A DNA stretch of 64,000 nucleotides from Notospermus geniculatus (lineage: Eukaryota > Nemertea > Pilidiophora > Heteronemertea > Lineidae): the NCBI GenBank assembly GCA_002633025.1, contig NMRB01000165.1:418020-482019 (forward strand), written 5' to 3'. Shown one piece after another: positions 1 to 12,435 of the stretch. Numbering within the stretch: position 1 is the first letter of the stretch; every line of letters starts with the position of its first letter. A program made the translations under genes and the position numbers. The notes under the pieces were generated by a model. That model did not search any database, was not told the DNA's origin, and was given only the letters and a program-made list of their open reading frames with translations.

Positions 1-319
1 ACTCCGTCCGAAGTGAGCTTTCCTACTTCGTCAAGTCCGTATTTGCATCCAGAATTGTCTTACGAGACAAAGCAGTTTAGTATCTCCAGGTATGAGGTGC
101 GCCGTTTGTTACCGTAGCTCCACGTCCTGCTGTGTCCTCCTCAATCCCGATCAGAATGACACGACATCAGACAAGACAAAGTTTAAGATGGAGTGTCACC
201 AATGATGCTCTCCAATAGGAGAAGGGCTAGTCACATCACCGGACAACTGTTACCCATTATCTGCTAATGATTGGTGTGTAAACAACACGGGAAGGACACG
301 ATAATCTGGTGTGACCAGG
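1..319. repeat. Direct repeat, left copy (pairs with 1458-1778)
   Basis: Bases 8-319, from CCGAAGTGAGC to GTGTGACCAGG, recur at 1465-1778 with few differences. The copies are separated by about 1.14 kb of unrelated sequence. They could be the long terminal repeats of a very short (TRIM-like) retroelement or two dispersed repeat copies. No primer-binding site or polypurine tract was convincingly identified, and the true left edge may lie outside the window. Confidence 0.85.
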
Positions 320-1457
320 ACAAATGATCAGCGGTTCTGGCTTTTTTTCTAAATCCATTTTGGAATGGATTCATTATTGAGTGGTCTTCAATGTATTTGT
401 CTAGCCTGATGTATAGATGACATAGGCCTAACCATACAAAATAGGTCCACCGCCATGAAAATGATATCTATGATATCTATCTATGGCTATTCATAACAAA
501 AGGCCTGGTCACCGCGATTAGGGTGTTATCCAGACAATAAAAATATTTCCCCATGCCACACGGTATGAATTGTACCGGTAATTATCTGGTCAAATTGTAG
601 GAGAAAAATAGGACGGACTCTATCCAAAATGATTTTGGAATTTGAAATTTGGTTGGTTAAATTTGTTAATTTTCCCCATGCTACAGGAGAAAATTTTTTG
701 CTGAAACTTTTTTGGTCAAATTAAATTGGACCATGTGGCTCAGGCATTAGTGAAATAAAGGTTCCAGGGAAGGACTAGGGACACTCTCCCAGATTGTTGA
801 CCAGGAATTTGGGGCTCTGATTTCCTCTTCCATTACAGTGTAACAACCAATACAATATATCCATCCATACAGAACCAATGCAACATTTGGGACCCGCATC
901 CATCCTAAATCTAGTACACAGGACAGTTGTCTGGTGACAGATCAACCATCACAACACCATCCATATCCAAAGAGTAAACTCTACAAATATCCAAGAAAAA
1001 ATACCAACTGGAGTGTTGGGTGACACTGCTGAACAAACCTGACTAAAAGAGAGACAGCAGAAAACATGTCATCATTGAATTTGGAATTCAATGAATATAT
1101 AGGAGCCAATACAACTGTGTCAACAAATGATGGCTAGACAAGTGGAAGAAGTGGACACCAGCACCAACATTTTTTAGACAACAGCTTATTCAGCCAAAGG
1201 ATATGAGCTACTTCGATCGACAGCACAAACCAGCAATTTTTCATGACCTTCCAATCCATATGAAGTAGGCTATATTATGGATATTCCCAATGCCAGAGAC
1301 CTATAGGCCTATCACCTCTAACCCCAACTCAGTATCAACTTACCTAACTTGCCAGCCAACCTTGATAGAGGAATAGACGGTCACACCCTCTCTCTTCACC
1401 CAGATACACAAGAAAGATATAATGAGACAGTCCGCCTTTGTACTTAAACTCGAAGCT

Positions 1458-1778
1458 CTTTACTCCGAAGTGAGCTTTCCTACTTTGTCAAGTCCGTATT
1501 TGCATCCAGAATTGTTTTACGAGACAAAGCAGTTTAGTATCTCCAGGTATGAGGTGCGCCGTTTGTTACCGTAGCTCCACGTCCTGCTGTGTCCTCCTGA
1601 ATCCTGATCAGAATGACAGACATCAGCCACGACAAAGTTTAAGATGGAGTGTCACCAATGATGCTCTCCAATAGGAACAGGGCTTTTAGTCACATCACCG
1701 GACAACTGTTACCCATTATCTGCTAATGATTGGTGTGTAAACAACACGGGAAGGACACGATAATCTGGTGTGACCAGG
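1458..1778. repeat. Direct repeat, right copy (pairs with 1-319)
   Basis: Near-identical to the start of the window, same orientation, offset 1457 bases. Similarity stops at GTGACCAGG in both copies, after which the flanks are unrelated, so the edge at 1778 is a real repeat boundary. Confidence 0.85.
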
Positions 1779-4700
1779 TGTGCGACCAACTGGACCAGAA
1801 CACCTGGATGACTGCCTAAATAATGACTGCAGTAGGTGAAACCACAACATATGGACTGCAGCTGTGCATTGGCTGGTCACCTTGGGCTGGAACAGACTTC
1901 CGTCCTTGATGATAAAGAGGCCAGCCTACCCTTTCACGTTGTACCTGGGCCTTACCTGTCCCAATAATCAACAGGATCAATGAGTAAGCCTTTGACATGG
2001 CACAACAAGGTGTGGACAGACTCAGCTAAGGAATCATGCACAGGAAACCATAAAAAATGTGTGTAGGAGACCGAGATATGATATCACACAAGTTTTCTTA
2101 AACTTTGTTCAGCCATTGACTTGGTTTCACTTTTTAAGGCCAGGCAAATCTGAGTTTTACTGCCACTGTCAAAGAGGCACCTTCTTGAAAATTGGTTGTG
2201 CTCTGCCAATATGGCTGCCAGGTAGCCATCTTGGATTTTGTATTCTGCTCCATATTAACTTCAAATGCCTTGGTCAATCAACTTGGATATGTCAAGATAG
2301 AAGAGGACTTTGTCATACTTCGTTTTAAAGGGAAATTTCAGTCCCACTTTTGACCTGGTGATCATTTCTCCTTTCTGACATCTTTTAGGGATCTGCAGCA
2401 TAAAGATGGTGTAGGGTCAAGTAATCTCACCGCTCTACCTACAATCAACCTGGTATAGCCATGAACCCGCACAGGTGTGACACATGCAACAAGGCTGCTG
2501 ACTATCAAAGATCTAAGTATAGATATTGGGCAGCAAGTTTCCAATCAATCTCTTGAAATATTTTGACATCTGGTTTTGGTGTCCTCAGGTGATCCATGAG
2601 TCATGTCATCTGGAGATTGTAGACGGATCTCCTGGAGGAAATGTGAACATGGACATGGCAGGAAGAGATAGAGAGTGACATCTCTTAACACTTAACCCCT
2701 TGAGCCTCGCACAACAAGGCCATTGTCGCAAAACTAGTGTCTGCTTTAAGACTTTGATCACTCCAGGCTCATCTTTCCAAGCTCCTTCAAACAAACACAG
2801 ATTGTCATTTATTGAGGAATTTATGAGAGCTGTTTTGATGGCAATGGAGGTGAGCCATGCAGGGCCTGTCCTTCAACAAGAAGGTGTTGTCTTCTGGGTC
2901 ACAAGGGTAATTCAGAGGATTACCGGCTTAACAGATCAGCTAGATTAGTGGCAACACTGAACAACATCTGAGTAAGGACAAAAAGAACATTGTTTCCTGC
3001 AACTGTAAATCATGAACATGAGGTTGTTAATTCATTCCTTCACTAGTGTAGAGGAGGGCAGAACTTGCCTCCCTCACTGTCACACTGATACAGTTGCATC
3101 CCCTGGGGACAGGCTGTCCAGCAAACAATGTTCTTTAATCCTAAATCCGTTCACATTTTGCCATTCTGTGATGCATTGTGAGCTCTTAGCGCGTTCCCCA
3201 TTGCCCACAGCTGACAGAGCACGTGGCGGGAAGCTCAGAACAAAAAGATGGTATTGGTGACAATGTTGAACAAGCAGTCACAGATGGACGACATTAGCTG
3301 TAACAGGAGTTAGGTTCCAACACGTAAAAAGAACTACTTCTCCAATCCAACAACACCTTTTTGTAATTGAATAGTCTGTGAAAAAATGAAGGTAAAATGA
3401 ATGGGAATGTCCTTCTCGCTTTTGTCAACGAGAGACATTCTCCACTTTTCTTTCGCAAAGTTTCAGAAAAATCGTAAATCATGAAAAATTGATGAATCAT
3501 GATGAAAATTTGCAAAATGCTGTTCGTTCAAGACGCAGCAACAAGCGATTTTATGGGGAAAATATTCCAATTGAAAATTTCAGCCGGTCTCACAGATCAT
3601 CGAATGTCATCAGCGGAATGCAGAGATTGAGGCGTATGCTTGAATTAACCAGCAGCGGCAGGAGAGAATGGGGTGTGTTGATTTATTGTGTCCTTTCTTC
3701 AATAAGTACTTAGTCCATTCTTCAAAGCTGACACACGTCGCCTTTCAACGTGTGACAAATTTAATAAATGACCCGCGATGTTATGGGAATAATTGGAAAG
3801 TTTCCCTTTGGATAAAATGTTACAACAATTTTTCAAAATTGGCAAAATTTTTCAGCGCGTTCTGTCATCCGATATTACCAAGTCATGCCTCATGCTTATG
3901 TTATGGAATTTCGTATAAATCATTTGTAAAGATGGTCTGATTAGTCGCCTGTTCCTGGGTCAGCAGCGTCAACTCAAATGACATGGAAGTATTCTCATAA
4001 TCCATCAAAGACCATCGCCCATTGACTCTCTTCAGAAACTTGTTTATCATTTACACTTGCGGTGGTTCATCCCAAACGCTTGTCATCCGAAACGATCATT
4101 TGCTGGGAGCGGGTAACTTCACACGTTTGCGAGACAATCACCCAGAAAATTTGAAAGTATCAACTGAGTTATATTTCTATGAGAAGTTTGAATTCGAAAA
4201 GGACTGCAGAGCTGACGGACTCTGGTTCGGGTGTAGTTTAACTTTTTCTGTTGCCTAATGCTACCTCAATTCAGGGCACAATTCCACTATTTCACAAGAA
4301 AGATTGATTAAGTTCCAAAGTACATCACCAGATTGCTAGGCACAGGTGATTAAGTTCAGGATGCCAGTGGCTGAAATTAGAAGACACATTCACACTGAGA
4401 CTGGTTCCTACCTAGCCCCAAGAGAACCCACATTTGTTCACGATTCATTTCACCAACTGTCCAGCCTCCAGCAGAGGTCAATCAGTTTTAACTCAGCCGA
4501 GGATATCGAATTGGAAGTCTGAGAGGAAAATAATCAACAGGATGAAGTTTGAACGTGATTCGATGGGGCTGACTTCTGCAGATGCCACAAACTGAACATC
4601 CTTGAATCAGAACGCAATAAAAACCAGAATGAACTTGTGCCTAGGTGAGCACAGCCATCACTGAGCAATAGTTATCTGACTCAGTGGCATCGTGTGGCAG

Positions 4701-4950
4701 AATACTTTGGGAGAGGTCCAGGACGTCATCCTGTAGTTGGTGAAGAAGCAGACCTGTTTCAATGTCAGTAGAGTTTCAGGGAACCAGAAGTCTTCAGGCG
4801 AAGCATTCATTGTCAAAGACAGTACTGTATTTGTATTAATTAGATTTTTCTGTCAGGGCCAAAGCCATAGCATCATTGGCCCTGATAAGTACGGGAAGAG
4901 GCCATCTCAAACTACTCATGTTCCCCACTTGGATAGGCTTTTATAATTTT
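1779..4950. other. No supported feature
   Basis: Only short open frames in this AT-rich stretch; none has splice sites plus a recognisable protein, and no repeat partner elsewhere in the window was found. Presumed intronic for the basonuclin gene. Confidence 0.5.
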
Positions 4951-5024
4951 TATAAATGGCCCGGGATTCAAACCGGGACCTGCCGCTTGCTAAGCGGGCA
5001 TGATAACCACTACATCAAAGCTCC
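4951..5024 (-). pseudogene. tRNA-like relic, anticodon-position AGC (tRNA pseudogene or SINE head)
   Basis: The minus strand has a tRNA-like D arm (ATGTAGTGGTTATCAT), an anticodon arm CCGC-TTAGCAA-GCGG with AGC in the anticodon position, and a B-box-like GGTTTGAATCCCGGG. It is not a working tRNA: the T loop carries one extra base, one anticodon-stem pair is a C-C mismatch, and the 3' side (GCCATTT) cannot pair with the 5' GGAGCTT. An AT-rich tail follows, as in tRNA-derived SINEs. Confidence 0.7.
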
Positions 5025-7081
5025 TCCTTGCAGCAGGTCTCTTAAGGTGAACAGCCTGGTGCACTCTCCCATCAAAGAAAGTTGTCCTTACAATAAATAA
5101 TGGGCACAACAAGGATTGAAAGGCATAAACCCAAAGGGTTGCATGTCCTTGCATGGTGACGAAGGGAGTGAGCACAAAGAATCATCTACATTGATACCGA
5201 TAGTATCATGCAGAATAGCTGCACATTTTTTAGGCCAACTTCAAGTGGCATCGAGTGAAAGAGAATCACGATTGAAGGTGTCTCTTGGCAATTCGAGCAA
5301 GTTTTCTCAACCCAAGTAAGGCAAGGTTAGTTGACAGGTATGCCTTGAAAACCACTGATCACCACATGGGACTACAGAAGTCAGATCATGAGCTTGACTT
5401 CCCTGCATTTACTGAACAAATACTGAATGGAGCTATAAATAGCATATGTCCTGATAGTTAAGGCTATAAATAGCTACAGGTTACCATCTGGGAGAAGTTC
5501 GCAAAGGATACTTGGATATTCCATCGGGCAATTGATTGCAACTGTTCGTAATCGAAGCTCTAGGATTGACGGCCCCAAGGCAGAAGAATTATTGATGGCT
5601 GAAACTTCTACAGTCATTATTTAAAACAATCTNGCTGTAAGAGTGGAGCAGTGGAAACATGACTGTCACTGGTCCCGGATTAGATCACCAGTCTGACCCA
5701 CTCTTCATCTGAAAGAGAGAGCTCTCTTCGACAGTGCAGGTTTTCTCTAGGCAACAGACGATTCTCGAATTCGCAGATCTGCGCACTTCCGCCGAAATCG
5801 CAACCAGAACCTCCATCTGAAACCACCAGACGTGACACAATCCATGATTCAGCAATGGTCAACTCTGACGTGATGTCATCAAAGTCCTGTCATGGGGTTC
5901 TCTGTGTCACGTCATTCAGTTTCAGACCGAGGTTTGTGGTTGCGATTGAAGTGTGCAGATCTTTCTCGTTTATGTCAATTTGTCTATCTGGTTTCCTCTG
6001 GGCACTTCATTTCCTTCCCGGCACTCTGGTTTTCTCCTGCTGTGCATTACTTTCTTCAATGTTGTCTATGGAGCTGATAAAGCCATATTTATGGAGGTTC
6101 TTCACTAATGTCACACTCGGTCACATAACTGCAAAGAGTCAGTCATGTTGTGCGTCAAATGGCTGGCGACAACGTCAAAACTGACACGTCATGATATTCT
6201 GACGTCAGGACCTGTGTGTTGATGCCCTGATGTCGCTTGACATTTTGGCAGCCAATATGGTGGCATCGTCTCGTCATGGAAATGTGACATCACATGAAGA
6301 CATCAATATTATTACAGTCCACAATCATTCATTGTCTTCTTTGTTGCAATTCCCAAAATCGAAATCACACATGGCTCGATGCGATTTGAGGATCATCATC
6401 CACAACTCAGTTTAGCTTTTAAGCAGCAAAACTGGTACCTTTTTTATTCCTCACCACTTGCACGTCTCGCATCATTTTAATAAATTCATAATCTCATTAT
6501 CAATTGCCCTTTTTCTACTTCATGAAATATTAGCGCTGACACTGGTGTTGAGGGGCACTGAGGGGTGTCAATGACCCAACACCGCCAACGATGGGAGATG
6601 CAGATGCCTGATTTGTAACTGATACCTCTCGAAATGTGCTTCAGTGAGGCTCACTTCACCCACAAATGACTCACAAGAGGAGCGTGAATCTGACAATATT
6701 TTGTTACAGAAGAGCCCAGATTTTTATTTTCCATATTAAGAGTGTACACAAAGTAGACATTCAAGTGAGTTCAAAAGAGACCCGAAAATCTGATGATATG
6801 ATATGGGGAAAACAAGTGGCTGGATATTTTTTTCATCAGCTATACTGAATGGTAAGCTCACTAAATCCTGACTTTCTGATGCTGTTCAAGTTCCAAGTAT
6901 GTGAACACTCCAAACTTGTCAAATGTCAGTTAGCGGATCTCGAGTAGCTTAGCAAGTACAAATACAATCGTTGTTAGCGGTATTAGCAAGTTTTTATAAA
7001 ATAACATTATTATTTCATTTCTTGGTAGCTTTGAAGTAGAAAGTTTTGCTGTTGATGACATCTAGAAGAGGCAACTTAACC
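5025..7081. other. No supported feature
   Basis: Includes a single ambiguous base near 5633. Short frames only, the longest 109 codons at 5855-6184 on the plus strand, without splice or homology support. Confidence 0.5.
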
Positions 7082-7087
7082 TGACAT

Positions 7088-7363
7088 CAGGCGCGGATCC
7101 AGGGGGGCACACCCGGCCCGCGGCCCCCCTATTTTTCGGTGACCAACGTTAGAAAAATTGCCCTTTTCGAAGTGCCACAGAATTGCCTTGTAGTTTGTCC
7201 CTCCAGATGCTGGGAAATAGCATCAACGGCCTTCTAGATTTCAAAATTTTCTGGTGGAGACCCCAAACCCCCTGCCGTGGCTTCACGCCGTTGGCGCTTG
7301 CCTTCATCGGTCCGCCTGTGGCCTTCTGTGGCCCCCTTTACCAGAATCCTGGATCCGCCCCTG
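7088..7363. mobile_element. CAGG-ended non-autonomous DNA transposon, copy 1
   Basis: Ends are inverted: CAGGCGCGGATCCAGG on the left and CCTGGATCCGCCCCTG on the right. The six bases TGACAT occur immediately outside both ends (7082-7087 and 7364-7369), a target-site duplication. The interior (276 bp total) has no transposase. Same termini occur at 32229-32400 and 39029-39203. The terminal sequence resembles hAT-type ends, but the short target duplication is not the usual 8 bp. Confidence 0.8.
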
Positions 7364-7494
7364 TGACATGGCCATTCAGAGTGACTCCACATTCTCTTTC
7401 AACACTGCTTTACATTTTGCCTATCACGCCAACACTTCAGCCTCTCAAAATAACCCATCATTTTACAAAGAAGCAAAAAATTAATGCTGTTGTT

Positions 7495-7740
7495 GATGAT
7501 TTCGGAGGTGTCATGCAGGTCCTTGCGATCATTGGACTCAATTTGGTCGATGGTAGAAATCCTATCTTGGGGGAAATTGAGGTTCAAATCCTGGTGTGCA
7601 CTAAGACAGATGACAGAGGGAACTATGATACCCCTCCATGATGATTTCGGAGGTCTCAGGTCCTCGAGATCATTGGACTGTAATTTAGTCAATGGTAGAA
7701 ATCATTGGGGGAAATCCAGGTTTAATTCCTGGTGTGCACT
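7495..7740 (+). repeat. Two tandem tRNA-like SINE units, about 145-bp period
   Basis: GATGATTTCGGAGGT starts at 7495 and 7640; both units continue with an A-box-like GTCGATGGTAGA/GTCAATGGTAGA and a B-box-like GGTTCAAATCC/GGTTTAATTCC, ending CTGGTGTGCAC. The pattern resembles a degenerate tRNA-derived head. The second unit abuts the TA target of the next element. Confidence 0.55.
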
Positions 7741-7741
7741 A

Positions 7742-8041
7742 CAGTACAGGTCACAATTGACATCCCTAAATTCGCGTCAGTTATGCGTAAGTCACTCGTA
7801 ACTTACGCAACAACTCACGAACTATGTTACGCGTAACTTACGAGGTGAGTTACGCTGCGAGTTACGCGAATTTCGCTAGTTACGCAGTGAGAAACACAGT
7901 GAGTTAGGAGGCGAGTTACGCGATTTTGACGAGTTACGCGGTGAGTTATGCGAAACCAAAGCCGTGAGTTACGTGTAAGTTTCTCGTAACTTACGAGTAA
8001 CTTACGCGAAGCCGTAGGGATGTCAATTGTGACCTGTACTG
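7742..8041. mobile_element. TA-flanked 300-bp inverted-repeat element, Tc1/mariner-like ends, TTACG-rich core
   Basis: Perfect terminal inverted repeats of 27 bp begin CAGTACAGGTCACAATTG on the left and end CAATTGTGACCTGTACTG on the right, each bordered by TA (7740-7741 and 8042-8043). TA duplication plus CAGT ends is the Tc1/mariner signature. The core consists largely of GAGTTACGC and its complement CGTAAC/TTACG repeated on both strands. No transposase. A 204-codon minus-strand frame (7827-8441) crossing it is a by-product of this repetition. Confidence 0.85.
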
Positions 8042-8043
8042 TA

Positions 8044-8963
8044 CATGTATGAGATAGATGACAGGAGACTACTAGTATGATGATACTCCCTCGTGGGGTG
8101 AGAGGACGTTTCGTCCCTGTACAATTTGCCCTCAGTGATTTTGTTCCCCATGGGACAGCTGGGAGGAACACTGAAGAAGTGGTAAGCCACCCAATAATCT
8201 CTGAATGTTTTGTCAAATGGTAGAAGCCTGCCGTGCATTTGTGGCCTACAACATTGCTCCAAATGATGAAATGATTAGGATGAAACTGGGATAATTGACA
8301 TTGGGGATATGATGATCCCATTGGGATGGAAATCAGCTGGAAAGGGATTAAGGTCAAGGCAGGACACATGAAATTCCCCATCAACTTTTCAATTTCAATT
8401 GTAATTTGGAGGCTGACTGCGACAACCACAATAATCAACACTGCTTACAAGTGACGAGAATCAATTGAAACCATAGAAGACAAAAAAGAGCAATACTGCA
8501 ACTCAAAAACCTGGCTGTCGTCAACCAGAAAATTGCCCGCCCCAGGCATCCATTAGAAAGACTGAAATCTCATCTCCGTTTATTTTTCCCTGTATTTAAT
8601 TGGAAAATTCCGACTTCAAAAGCTACGGTCACCTATCTCCTGTGTAACATATGGGTGGGGCTCCGATAGTACTAAACACATGTTTATATGCAAGACACTG
8701 ATCAGGGCGACACCCCAGGAGTATAGGAATGGCAAGATATGACATTATCTGTCAAAATGTTACATTTGAAACTTGCACGAAAAAACACATGAAGGTGGAA
8801 TCACATTTCCTATTCATAAAATATGAAAAATAGTTACGGTCTGCATGTGGTGCTAATTCTTCAAGCACGCTTCCATTGTTTTTCTTATTGCAAATGATGC
8901 ACATGTATCAGTATCAGTATCGCTGACAAACTGTTGTTTTTTTTTTCTAAAACGGTAACTCAC
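8044..8963 (-). other. Intron downstream of the basonuclin exon, no further feature seen
   Basis: Follows the GTGAGT donor. No candidate for the next basonuclin exon (continuing HALDKL and an FDISSLMLYG-like motif) is visible from here to base 1. Confidence 0.5.
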
Positions 8964-9066
8964 CATGGATGACCCAGCCGTGCTTGCACGTCTCACACAC
9001 TCGAATCTGTGACTTCCCAGGGGCAAAACATTCACAAGAGCAGTTTTGCAATGTGCAGCGGATTGC
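8964..9066 (-). CDS. bnc: Basonuclin-family zinc-finger protein, internal exon for N-terminal Cys-rich segment
   Basis: Basonuclins are nuclear zinc-finger regulators of metazoan epithelial and germ cells. Seen in sequence: on the minus strand a pyrimidine-rich tract ending in TTTGCAG precedes base 9066, and GTGAGT follows base 8964, leaving a 103-bp exon that starts in phase 0 and ends after one base of the next codon. It encodes 34 residues beginning [14 protein letters not shown] and ending [11 protein letters not shown]. Cysteines fall at positions 4, 9, 11, 13, 24 and 27, with histidines at 29 and 34. From memory of the family, vertebrate BNC1/BNC2 have the same segment (AIRCTL.NC.CECF.PGK, then C..CKHGWV.HALDKL), also preceded by an exon boundary just before Ala-Ile. 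The one-base overhang (G) fits the Ala that follows in relatives. The rest of the protein, with its paired C2H2 fingers, must lie left of this window. This is the best-supported gene here; whether it is a BNC1, BNC2 or single ancestral type cannot be judged. Confidence 0.9.
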
Positions 9067-12000
9067 CTGCAAAGAGAAAGACGGGAAGAAAAATTATGAG
9101 ATTCAACAGTACACAGAGCCTACTTCTGAAATCAACACAGCACTCGGCAAAAAGTATACTGTAGAAGGCTTTCAAATTCTGTTGGCCATTGGGTCTCTTG
9201 TCTACTGTGGTCATCTGTGCTTGCTCTTTTGACTGTAACACTCGCAGTTGTGGAATACCTGAAATCATGACAAGAGTCAATGTGCCACAACAGGTAGGCC
9301 TACTCAAAAACAGTTTGAAAGCCCTGTTAGCATTCGCAGTATGTTTCTTGCAATGAGTAATGAAATTCAAATTCAGCCCAACAATGGGTGACAAAAATAA
9401 AGAAATCATTCAAAAGTTAAAATTAAAAGACATTTACAACATTTAGAAACGACTTGATTTGTACCTGGAAGAACATGGGAGTCTGACGATGAAGACCCAT
9501 TAGTTGATGTAGGAAGGGAGGGATGGGGAATGGAGGACACGGGTATGGCTGTAGCTGCATCATCGTGGCCAAGTTACATCCATTTAAGGCAGAAAAATAC
9601 CACTTGAAGTTAAGAAATTCCCGAAATCGCACAGTTCCTTCGCTCAAAACCCTTGTTAGAATGTTGACACTGAGAGTGTCATACACAGATTATAGATACT
9701 TCCATGCAATAATCCAGCATCGAAAGTTCACCATTAATGGTAAATGTCAGTTTCAGTCTTCTAACCAAAGAAATAAAGTCCAAAGTGTCACAATTGATGG
9801 AGGTCACGCAAAAAGTTGTGTAGATAATCCATATTTCTGTTCATCTCATATCATCACGCCAAAGTCATCATCCCAGCTGACTATATGTAGTATGAGAAAT
9901 GAGAGAAGAACTCAGAACACAACTAATCCGTATTGTATTGATCCGAAGATACTGGAATAATCAGTTTGAAACAGTGGCTACTAGTCCTGACCACTTCCTG
10001 ATTATATGGTTAACTGATAACAAGTTTGGCAAAAAAAACTCACACCATAAGTTTTGTGAAGAATCTCCACCATATGCAGAGAAATTGCCAAATTCGGAAG
10101 GCGCTCGTTTCAAACTGCTTTCTTGCAACTTATTAGCACGAGAAAATAATCCATTCAAGTGGAATCAACGGACTCGTAAAACTCACACCATGAGCACGCG
10201 TAGCTATTCCCTGGACGGAAGGGCGAGAGATCTCAACCAATCACCTCGTAGTTATCAGAGTAAATCAAAATTCTGTCTTAATTATTCCCGGGATGACTGG
10301 CTCGGTCATTCAAGAGAGCAGTTTACATCGATGCGAATTCACAATAGTGGTAGATCCTCCCCTGCAGACAAGTTGCACCGGCTGTGATGTCATTCACTCT
10401 GTTCAAATACAGCTAAATAAGCGAGCCTTTGAAGCGCACCAATTTTATAGATGATGCGCCCCGCAAGTGAAAGCCATTGTATTACTGTAGCCACTTATTA
10501 AACAATTGATACAATGGTTCAAATCACGCCCCTTTTGGCGATTGAATTGCCGCGTGCTTTCACATGCCGCAGAGCCTGCGGCGTTGATGGTACTTGTTAC
10601 CGAGTGACATGTGTCACATAGAAAGGTTTTTCTTCATTTCAAGGATGTTAGTTAAGCTTAAAAGGCATAAACCAATTTGTCGATTGCCGGCAGGTAAATG
10701 GAGACAAATCATACTAGGAAAATTTGCAGACAGGTACAGGCCCTACATGGGTGTGTCACTTTCCAATATATGAATATGAGATATGAGGCCAGGCCATTGC
10801 GTTGTTTCTTTCTCTACCTTACCGACTCAACATTTGAAATGTTTTTGGTCAGATGTCACCAGGGTCTGAACCTTGATCTCCTCCACATTGAAGGCAGACG
10901 CCAACCACTTGGCCAGTGGGGAATAAGGTGTGACAGAAACACAAAACAGTACGACTTTCAGTTTATCAAGCTTTTTGACTTCAAGAGATAGAGGCCATGA
11001 CGTAACAGAAGTGGCCTATTCCACCCAAGAAGGACTTGAAATTAATTTAATGCTTGGTTCAACATTGATCGTTGCTGAGAAGAATGATTGAAGTGTAATT
11101 TTTTACGCAATAATCTGTTAATAAATTGAAAAAATATATAATGTCTTTAAGATAATCCTCCCGAGCTTTCAAAATCAATTTCTCTGGCGTCAAAGGGATT
11201 TATGTGATTAAAATTCTGTCATGATGTTATTGTCCCAATTTAAAGGCAAAACACACAAACTTCATCTAAATTACAACCTTCAACAAAACAAAATTTCTGT
11301 CATGAGAGAGCATGATTTTCAAATTTCAGTCAATGTACCGGTATTGATTATATGTTTGATTCGCTTCATAAAAAAAAAGACCCGACCCGTACTTGATGAA
11401 ATGAATGTAACATACGTTGTGATTGGTCAGTGATCAGAATGGCTCCCTATCATAACCAACATAACAGTTACCTAATGTACACCCTTCATTATCAAACACC
11501 AGGAAGCAATGGCACTAACTTATGACACATCTCTTCTCTTATACTGACACTCTATATCTCAATGACACGAATCTACTTAACAATTCCATTCAAACACGGT
11601 TTCACGGCCCCGCCACAAAGCACACGATTTACTGGGATACTTCCGTTGCTGAAACGGTGTCATCCGAAAACAATGCTCGCCAATGTCGAAACATAATAAC
11701 CAAATCCACTTTCACATTCTGCACGTCAGAGTTCAACAATCCCGTCTCGCCCGGGGAGCTGCAGTCGAGTCAAGAACATATTAACAGATTATCCTCCTAT
11801 AATAATAATCACACTTGTGGGACTGTTCACATGATATCAACTTTTTTTGTCAGAAAAATATAAGTCTGACACTGAGTAAGCCATGAGCACTTGATAGAAT
11901 AATGCATTTTTTCTACATTTTCAAGTAAACCTCACCAAAGTTTCACCGCATTGAGGACTGTTGACAGGGTGTCTATCGGCTTAATCTAAGTGTGTATCGA

Positions 12001-12435
12001 CCCGTTGATACCCCATTGTGAATTATTAGGCAGAATGTTTTGCCGCTCTAGACCACAAGTGTGGCTCCTCATCATGTTGAGCTCTCTTCGTTAAGTCCTT
12101 GCTAATTTATCAAGAGTCATCAAGAAGTCACAACACAGGAGAAGTCTTTCCATCATTGAGAATTGTAAAGAATGACTTCACAAATATTTTAAAGGATGTG
12201 TCCTATCAAATGATTCTGAATCCGCAGCCACAGGATTTTGAGGATAAAGTGTTTTGTCATAGGTGACAGCACTGACACCTACACGATCCTCAGTGTTTTG
12301 TCAAGCTTGGATTGGAAGTTTTGGACTAACAAATACTACTGCATCACCATTTCTCAAGGGTGTTCAGAGTGGTTCATTGATGCCTGCTGAGCTTTCAGCT
12401 CCCATCACCTTGACCCCACTCTTCATGCAATAGAG
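9067..12435. other. Intronic stretch with no supported feature
   Basis: Begins with the pyrimidine tract of the exon acceptor on the minus strand. Frames up to 162 codons (9899-10387, plus) lack splice and family support. Confidence 0.45.

Noticed and set aside
4951-5024. Functional tRNA-Ala(AGC)
   Set aside because: Acceptor stem cannot pair, T loop has an extra base, and the anticodon stem has a mismatch.
7827-8441. Longest open frame in the window, 204 codons, with RVTR repeats
   Set aside because: It runs through the TTACG-rich transposon core and unrelated flanking sequence; no splice or family evidence.
8969-9232. Plus-strand 87-codon frame over the basonuclin exon
   Set aside because: Opposite-strand shadow of the real exon; splice sites and homology are on the minus strand.
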